This document shows positions 60,644-64,000 of a DNA stretch of 64,000 nt, piece by piece. Positions within the stretch are counted from its first letter, which is position 1; each line of letters begins with the position of its first letter. Under the pieces are notes generated by a model. That model was given only the letters and a program-made list of their open reading frames with translations. It did no database searches and had not been told where the DNA came from. The stretch is from positions 1 to 64,000 of the forward strand of contig CACDZR010000005.1 in NCBI GenBank assembly GCA_902557235.1. Direction: 5' to 3'. Made by a program: the position numbers and the translations under genes. This stretch comes from an uncultured Pelagibacteraceae bacterium. GTDB taxonomy: Bacteria; Pseudomonadota; Alphaproteobacteria; Pelagibacterales; Pelagibacteraceae.

Positions 60644-60883
60644 ATGAATAAAGGACAAAGAGCAGGAGAAAGTGCAATTGCAGTAGATGTCGAAGAAGGA
60701 AAATCTTATTATTGGTGCAGTTGTGGCAAAAGTTCTAAACAACCCTTTTGTGATGGCTCACATAAAGGTACTGAATTTAATCCTGTTGTATATAAAGCTG
60801 AAACGACAAAAAAAAAGTTTTTTTGTGCTTGTAAACAAACAAACAATCAACCCTTTTGTGACGGTTCACATAACAAAAAGTAA
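60644..60883 (+). CDS. Double CDGSH-type iron-sulfur protein
   Basis: A 79-residue protein with two tandem CDGSH motifs: CSCGKSSKQPFCDGSH and CACKQTNNQPFCDGSH, each with the C-x-C-x9-C-x3-H pattern that holds a 2Fe-2S cluster by three Cys and one His. There is no membrane helix, so it is soluble, unlike mitoNEET. Two-motif CDGSH proteins occur in bacteria; their function is poorly known (redox or cluster transfer suggested). It lies between the haloacid dehalogenase and a pirin gene. Confidence 0.92.
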   Translation: MNKGQRAGESAIAVDVEEGKSYYWCSCGKSSKQPFCDGSHKGTEFNPVVYKAETTKKKFFCACKQTNNQPFCDGSHNKK

Positions 60884-60921
60884 CATTGAAAATTTAGATT
60901 TAATAATTACTCTAGGTATAT

Positions 60922-61755
60922 ATGACAATTGAAATAGATAAAATTATCGACCCCATTCCAGCATCAGATGGAGCTGGAGTTAAATTAAAAAGAAGTATTG
61001 GTGTTGAACCAAATTATTTTGATCCTTTTTTAATGTTAGATGAATTTGGTTCAGAAAATAGTGAAGATTATATCGCTGGATTTCCTCCACACCCACATAG
61101 AGGAATTGAAACGGTTACTTATATGCTTGCTGGTGACTTTGAGCATGAAGATAGTACTGGTGGAAAAGGTAGAATGACCGCTGGTGATGTTCAGTGGATG
61201 AAAACAGGAAGTGGAATTATTCACTCAGAAATGCCTGCTATGAAAGAGGGAAAACTTCACGGATTTCAATTATGGATAAATATGCCAGCAAAATTAAAAA
61301 TGAGTAAACCAGAATATATTTATATTGATGCAGATAAAATGAGTGTCCACAAAGATGGCGATAAGCAAGTAAAAGTTATCGCAGGTAAATTTGAAAAAGC
61401 TGAAGGTCCAGTTAAAGGACATAATGTTGAACCTGTTTATTTTGATGTTGAGTTAAATAAAAACAAAGATTTTAAATTTAGTCTTCCCTCTACGCACAAT
61501 ACATTTATCTATCTTATAAAAGGTGAAATTAAAATTGGTGAAAAAAAACATGAAAAAGTTAAGGATAGTACTTTGATCTTACTATCTAAAGGAGAGAATT
61601 TAAAAGTCAGAGCACAGTCTGATGCAAAATTTTTAGTTATTTCAGGCAAACCTATCAATGAAGAAATAGCAAGAGGTGGACCATTTGTAATGAACACTAA
61701 AGCAGAGATCTTGCAAGCTGTTCAAGATTATCATAATGGTACATTTGTAAAGTAG
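60922..61755 (+). CDS. Pirin-family protein
   Basis: A 277-residue bicupin. The metal site is seen in the N-terminal cupin: PHPHRGIETVTYMLAGDFEHEDSTGGKG, then GSGIIHSEMP and LHGFQLWINMPAKLKM, which are pirin hallmarks. The second cupin carries LPSTHNTFIYLIKGEIKIGEK. Bacterial pirins act as quercetinases or bind metabolic enzymes; the substrate here cannot be told. It is followed three bases later by a quinone oxidoreductase gene, so the two are probably cotranscribed. Confidence 0.94.
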   Translation: MTIEIDKIIDPIPASDGAGVKLKRSIGVEPNYFDPFLMLDEFGSENSEDYIAGFPPHPHRGIETVTYMLAGDFEHEDSTGGKGRMTAGDVQWMKTGSGIIHSEMPAMKEGKLHGFQLWINMPAKLKMSKPEYIYIDADKMSVHKDGDKQVKVIAGKFEKAEGPVKGHNVEPVYFDVELNKNKDFKFSLPSTHNTFIYLIKGEIKIGEKKHEKVKDSTLILLSKGENLKVRAQSDAKFLVISGKPINEEIARGGPFVMNTKAEILQAVQDYHNGTFVK

Positions 61756-61758
61756 ATA

Positions 61759-62730
61759 ATGAAATCAGTTCAAATAGATAAATTTGGTGGACCAGAAGTT
61801 TTGGTTGTTAAAGATGTAGAATTAGGAAAGCCTGGACCAAAAGAAGTTTTAATCAAAAATTTATCAATTGGTCTTAATTTTATAGATGTATATCATCGAA
61901 CAGGTCTTTATCCTATCCCCTTACCAAGTGGTATTGGACTTGAAGCTTGTGGAGTAATTGAAGAAATTGGCTCTGAGGTAAAATTATTTAAAGTTGGCGA
62001 CAGAGTTACTCATGCATCAATGCCTATTGGAGCATACTCAGAAAAACAAATAATGCCTGAAGAAAAATTAGTTTCTGTCCCCGATGGAGTTTCTGATGAA
62101 GTAGCATCTTGTATTACACTAAAAGGAATTACTGCAGAGTATCTATTACATAGAGCTTATCCATTAAAAAAAAGGGATAAAGTTTTATACCATGCTGCCG
62201 CAGGTGGACTTGGCCAGATTTTATGTTCATGGGCCAATGCTTTGGGTGCTGAAGTAATTGGGACTGTTGGCTCAAAAGCTAAGGAGGAAATAGCTAAAAA
62301 GAATGGTTGTCATCACGTAATAAATTATTCTGAAAAAAATTTTGTTGAAGAAGTTGAAAAAATTGTAGGTAAAAATGGAATTGATGTAGTCTATGACGGG
62401 GTTGGTATCAAAACATTTAAAGGGTCAATTGAAACATTAAAAATTAGAGGAATGATGGTAGCGTTTGGAAATGCATCAGGTTATGTTGATACGATTGACG
62501 TCAAAAAAGATATAAATGCGAAAGGACTATTTTTTACAAGGCCATCTATTGCTCACTATACTGTTAAAAGGGAAGAGCTTGTAGAGTCAGCTAAAAAAGT
62601 TTTTGACGCAATCTTATCGAAAAAGTTTAATGTTGAAATTTCAAAAAAATACTCACTTAAGGATGCTGCTCAAGCACATAAAGATTTAGAGGCAAGATTG
62701 CTAACAGGTCCAGCAGTAATAATTCCTTAA
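61759..62730 (+). CDS. NADPH:quinone oxidoreductase, Qor family
   Basis: A 323-residue zinc-free MDR-family reductase. The GroES-like half has the opening IDKFGGPEVLVVKDVELGKPGPKEVL and GLEACGVIEEIGSEV; the NADPH-binding motif is YHAAAGGLGQILCSWANALGAEVIGT. These are typical of quinone oxidoreductase 1. It follows pirin by three bases. Its stop overlaps that of the convergent DUF2721 gene by four bases. Confidence 0.93.
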   Translation: MKSVQIDKFGGPEVLVVKDVELGKPGPKEVLIKNLSIGLNFIDVYHRTGLYPIPLPSGIGLEACGVIEEIGSEVKLFKVGDRVTHASMPIGAYSEKQIMPEEKLVSVPDGVSDEVASCITLKGITAEYLLHRAYPLKKRDKVLYHAAAGGLGQILCSWANALGAEVIGTVGSKAKEEIAKKNGCHHVINYSEKNFVEEVEKIVGKNGIDVVYDGVGIKTFKGSIETLKIRGMMVAFGNASGYVDTIDVKKDINAKGLFFTRPSIAHYTVKREELVESAKKVFDAILSKKFNVEISKKYSLKDAAQAHKDLEARLLTGPAVIIP

Positions 62731-63131
62731 TCTAAATTTACATCCATATCAGACATATGAAGTCTTAGAGCGTTCGTTGAAATGTGAATTTCTCGAATAA
62801 AAAATAGTATTGAAATAATCATAGATAAACAACAAGAACCAAAAATTATCCGAGCTAAAAAAACTTCGTCTAGGTAGAGAGCAAAAACAGTTAACATGTT
62901 AAATAAGAAGCCAAAGGCAGCAAACAAAATAGTCCATCTCAAAAGCGTAATTCTTCCACTTAAATTTATAAACTGCTTTTTCCATTCAGGAGGAATATGT
63001 TTTTCGTACACATGTTCATCATGAAGCTGTCTTATAAGAATGCTTAATGAATGGAATCTATTACTATAAACTGACATCAACAATGGTATTGCTGGAAACA
63101 TCAAAGCTGTCACAGTATAATCAATATTCAT
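62727..63131 (-). CDS. DUF2721-like membrane protein
   Basis: A protein of about 134 residues with three hydrophobic helices: an N-terminal one (TALMFPAIPLLMSVYSNRF), and a pair near residues 65-85 and 90-112 (WTILFAAFGFLFNMLTVFALYL and IIFGSCCLSMIISILFFI). The pattern, including the basic stretch between the first two helices, recalls DUF2721 proteins of unknown function. ATG at 63129-63131 is chosen; an earlier in-frame ATG at 63152 adds seven residues. It is divergent from ubiA. Confidence 0.65.
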   Translation of the reverse strand: MNIDYTVTALMFPAIPLLMSVYSNRFHSLSILIRQLHDEHVYEKHIPPEWKKQFINLSGRITLLRWTILFAAFGFLFNMLTVFALYLDEVFLARIIFGSCCLSMIISILFFIREIHISTNALRLHMSDMDVNLD

Positions 63132-63183
63132 ACGAATCAATTTGATTATCAATCTTGCCTTTGTTATTTACAAGTAAAATCTT

Positions 63184-64000
63184 ATGAACCAATTAAATCT
63201 TTTTGTAGAACTTACCAGACTTAAAAAACCGATTGGATACATGCTGTTATTTTGGCCATGTGCATGGGGGCTTACAATAGCATATGATTTTTCATTAAAT
63301 TTAAATATTTATTTTCTTTACTTATTACTATTTTTTTTAGGATCTGTTTTAATGAGATCTGCTGGATGTATAGTAAATGATGTTCTTGATAGAAAGTTTG
63401 ATAAAAAAGTATTAAGAACTAAAGATAGACCAATAGCTTCTGGAAAAATATCAATTAAACTTGCTTTACTATATTCGGGAGTTCTATGTTTGATTGCTTT
63501 TCTAGTTCTAATCAATTTTAATTTTTTTACAATTATTATAGCTTTGGCATCTATGCCTTTAGCGTTTACTTATCCGTTAATGAAAAGATTTACCTATTGG
63601 CCCCAACTGTTCTTAGGCATAACTTTTAATTATGGATTATTGCTTGGATGGACATCTATTAATGAGGAAATAAGTCTTATTCCGATTATATTTTATCTTG
63701 GCGCCATATTTTGGACATTGGGTTACGACACAATATACGGATATCAAGATATTGAAGATGATGAAATTATAGGAGTTAAATCAACATCAATAAAGTTTAA
63801 ACAAAATCCAAAAATATTTTTATCTACATGTTATTTTATTTTTACCCTTCTTTTTATTGTTACCGGTATCAAATTAGATTTTAATAATTATTTTTTTATA
63901 GGAACTATGGCAGTTTTCTTTCATTTATCAGTTATTCAAATTATGAATTTCAATAAAAAAGATAGGGAAAAATGTCTAAAAATTTTTAAAAGTAATAACT
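63184..64000 (+). CDS. ubiA: 4-hydroxybenzoate polyprenyltransferase (cut by right edge)
   Basis: Membrane prenyltransferase of ubiquinone synthesis, which joins 4-hydroxybenzoate to the polyprenyl tail. About 272 residues are visible: RLKKPIGYMLLFWPCAWGL, the first Asp-rich motif NDVLDRKFD, RPIASGKIS, and the second Asp motif DTIYGYQDIEDDEIIGVKS. The start is ATG at 63184. It is a UbiA-superfamily member like ctaB, but the two are clearly distinct. No stop codon is reached, so the C-terminus lies beyond the window. Confidence 0.95.
   Translation, partial: MNQLNLFVELTRLKKPIGYMLLFWPCAWGLTIAYDFSLNLNIYFLYLLLFFLGSVLMRSAGCIVNDVLDRKFDKKVLRTKDRPIASGKISIKLALLYSGVLCLIAFLVLINFNFFTIIIALASMPLAFTYPLMKRFTYWPQLFLGITFNYGLLLGWTSINEEISLIPIIFYLGAIFWTLGYDTIYGYQDIEDDEIIGVKSTSIKFKQNPKIFLSTCYFIFTLLFIVTGIKLDFNNYFFIGTMAVFFHLSVIQIMNFNKKDREKCLKIFKSNN

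Overview
The window is a very AT-rich, densely packed bacterial chromosome segment that looks like a SAR11-clade alphaproteobacterium (Candidatus Pelagibacter-like). The evidence is the following: alphaproteobacterial gene orders (coxB-coxA-ctaB-small ORF-ctaG-coxC-surf1; petABC), a CcrM-type DNA methyltransferase, mitochondrion-related assembly factors (SURF1, Cox11, Cox10/CtaB, MidA/NDUFAF7, ELM1-like), a carotenoid-to-retinal gene cluster of the kind that supports proteorhodopsin, and extreme compaction. Most neighbours overlap or abut, no gap exceeds about 130 bases, and no rho-independent terminator is convincing. I see no prophage, insertion sequence, CRISPR array or integrase. The assignment comes from sequence pattern and gene content only, without a database search.

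Layout. 1-9.8 kb: primase (cut by the left edge), YqeY, both carbamoyl-phosphate synthase subunits, a 2OG-Fe(II) oxygenase with an ELM1-like protein, thioredoxin reductase and a J1-crystallin-type ADP-ribosylglycohydrolase homologue. 9.8-20.4 kb: aspartate aminotransferase, UvrB and UvrC with two folate-type genes between them, PgsA, IlvE, and a MarR/OmpR/EnvZ-type regulatory operon. 20.4-26.4 kb: Lgt, MidA, a laccase-domain protein, Prs, bL25, Pth and YchF. 26.4-28.9 kb: cytochrome bc1 (petABC). 29-35 kb: TrmL, HemF, GreA, CCA-adding enzyme, tRNA-Gln, IspE, a TPR lipid/periplasm-targeted protein, a divergent uracil-DNA glycosylase and RNase HII. 36-42.8 kb: CcrM, a flavin monooxygenase, MutY, DciA-like protein, DsbA-like protein and an unusually short SMC. 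42.8-45.1 kb: the Fo half of ATP synthase (I, a, c, b', b). 45.2-50.4 kb: crtI-crtB-crtY-blh-ispH. 50.4-53.7 kb: ThrB, RnhA, peroxiredoxin and ThrC. 53.7-59.2 kb: aa3-type cytochrome oxidase operon. 59.2-64 kb: RsmE, a frameshifted haloacid dehalogenase, a double-CDGSH protein, pirin, quinone oxidoreductase, a DUF2721 protein and UbiA (cut by the right edge).

How the parts fit. Much of an aerobic respiratory chain is present: bc1, cytochrome oxidase with its heme A and copper assembly factors, HemF for heme, UbiA and UbiK for ubiquinone, MidA for complex I, and Fo. The MEP-pathway genes ispE and ispH feed isoprenoids to the carotenoid cluster, whose last product would be retinal. The opsin itself is not in this window. 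A MarR-OmpR pair next to ilvE resembles PetP/PetR, described as regulators of bc1 genes in Rhodobacter capsulatus, and petABC lies 9 kb away.

I did not find an obviously new multi-gene defence or metabolic system. The points most worth a second look are: a short SMC with no recognisable hinge; a ccrM promoter with two GANTC sites spaced one helical turn apart inside the core promoter; a uracil-DNA glycosylase that has lost motif residues; a 41-residue membrane protein translationally coupled between ctaB and ctaG; a poly-A frameshift in a haloacid dehalogenase; and repeated 4-base overlaps of stop codons between convergent genes.
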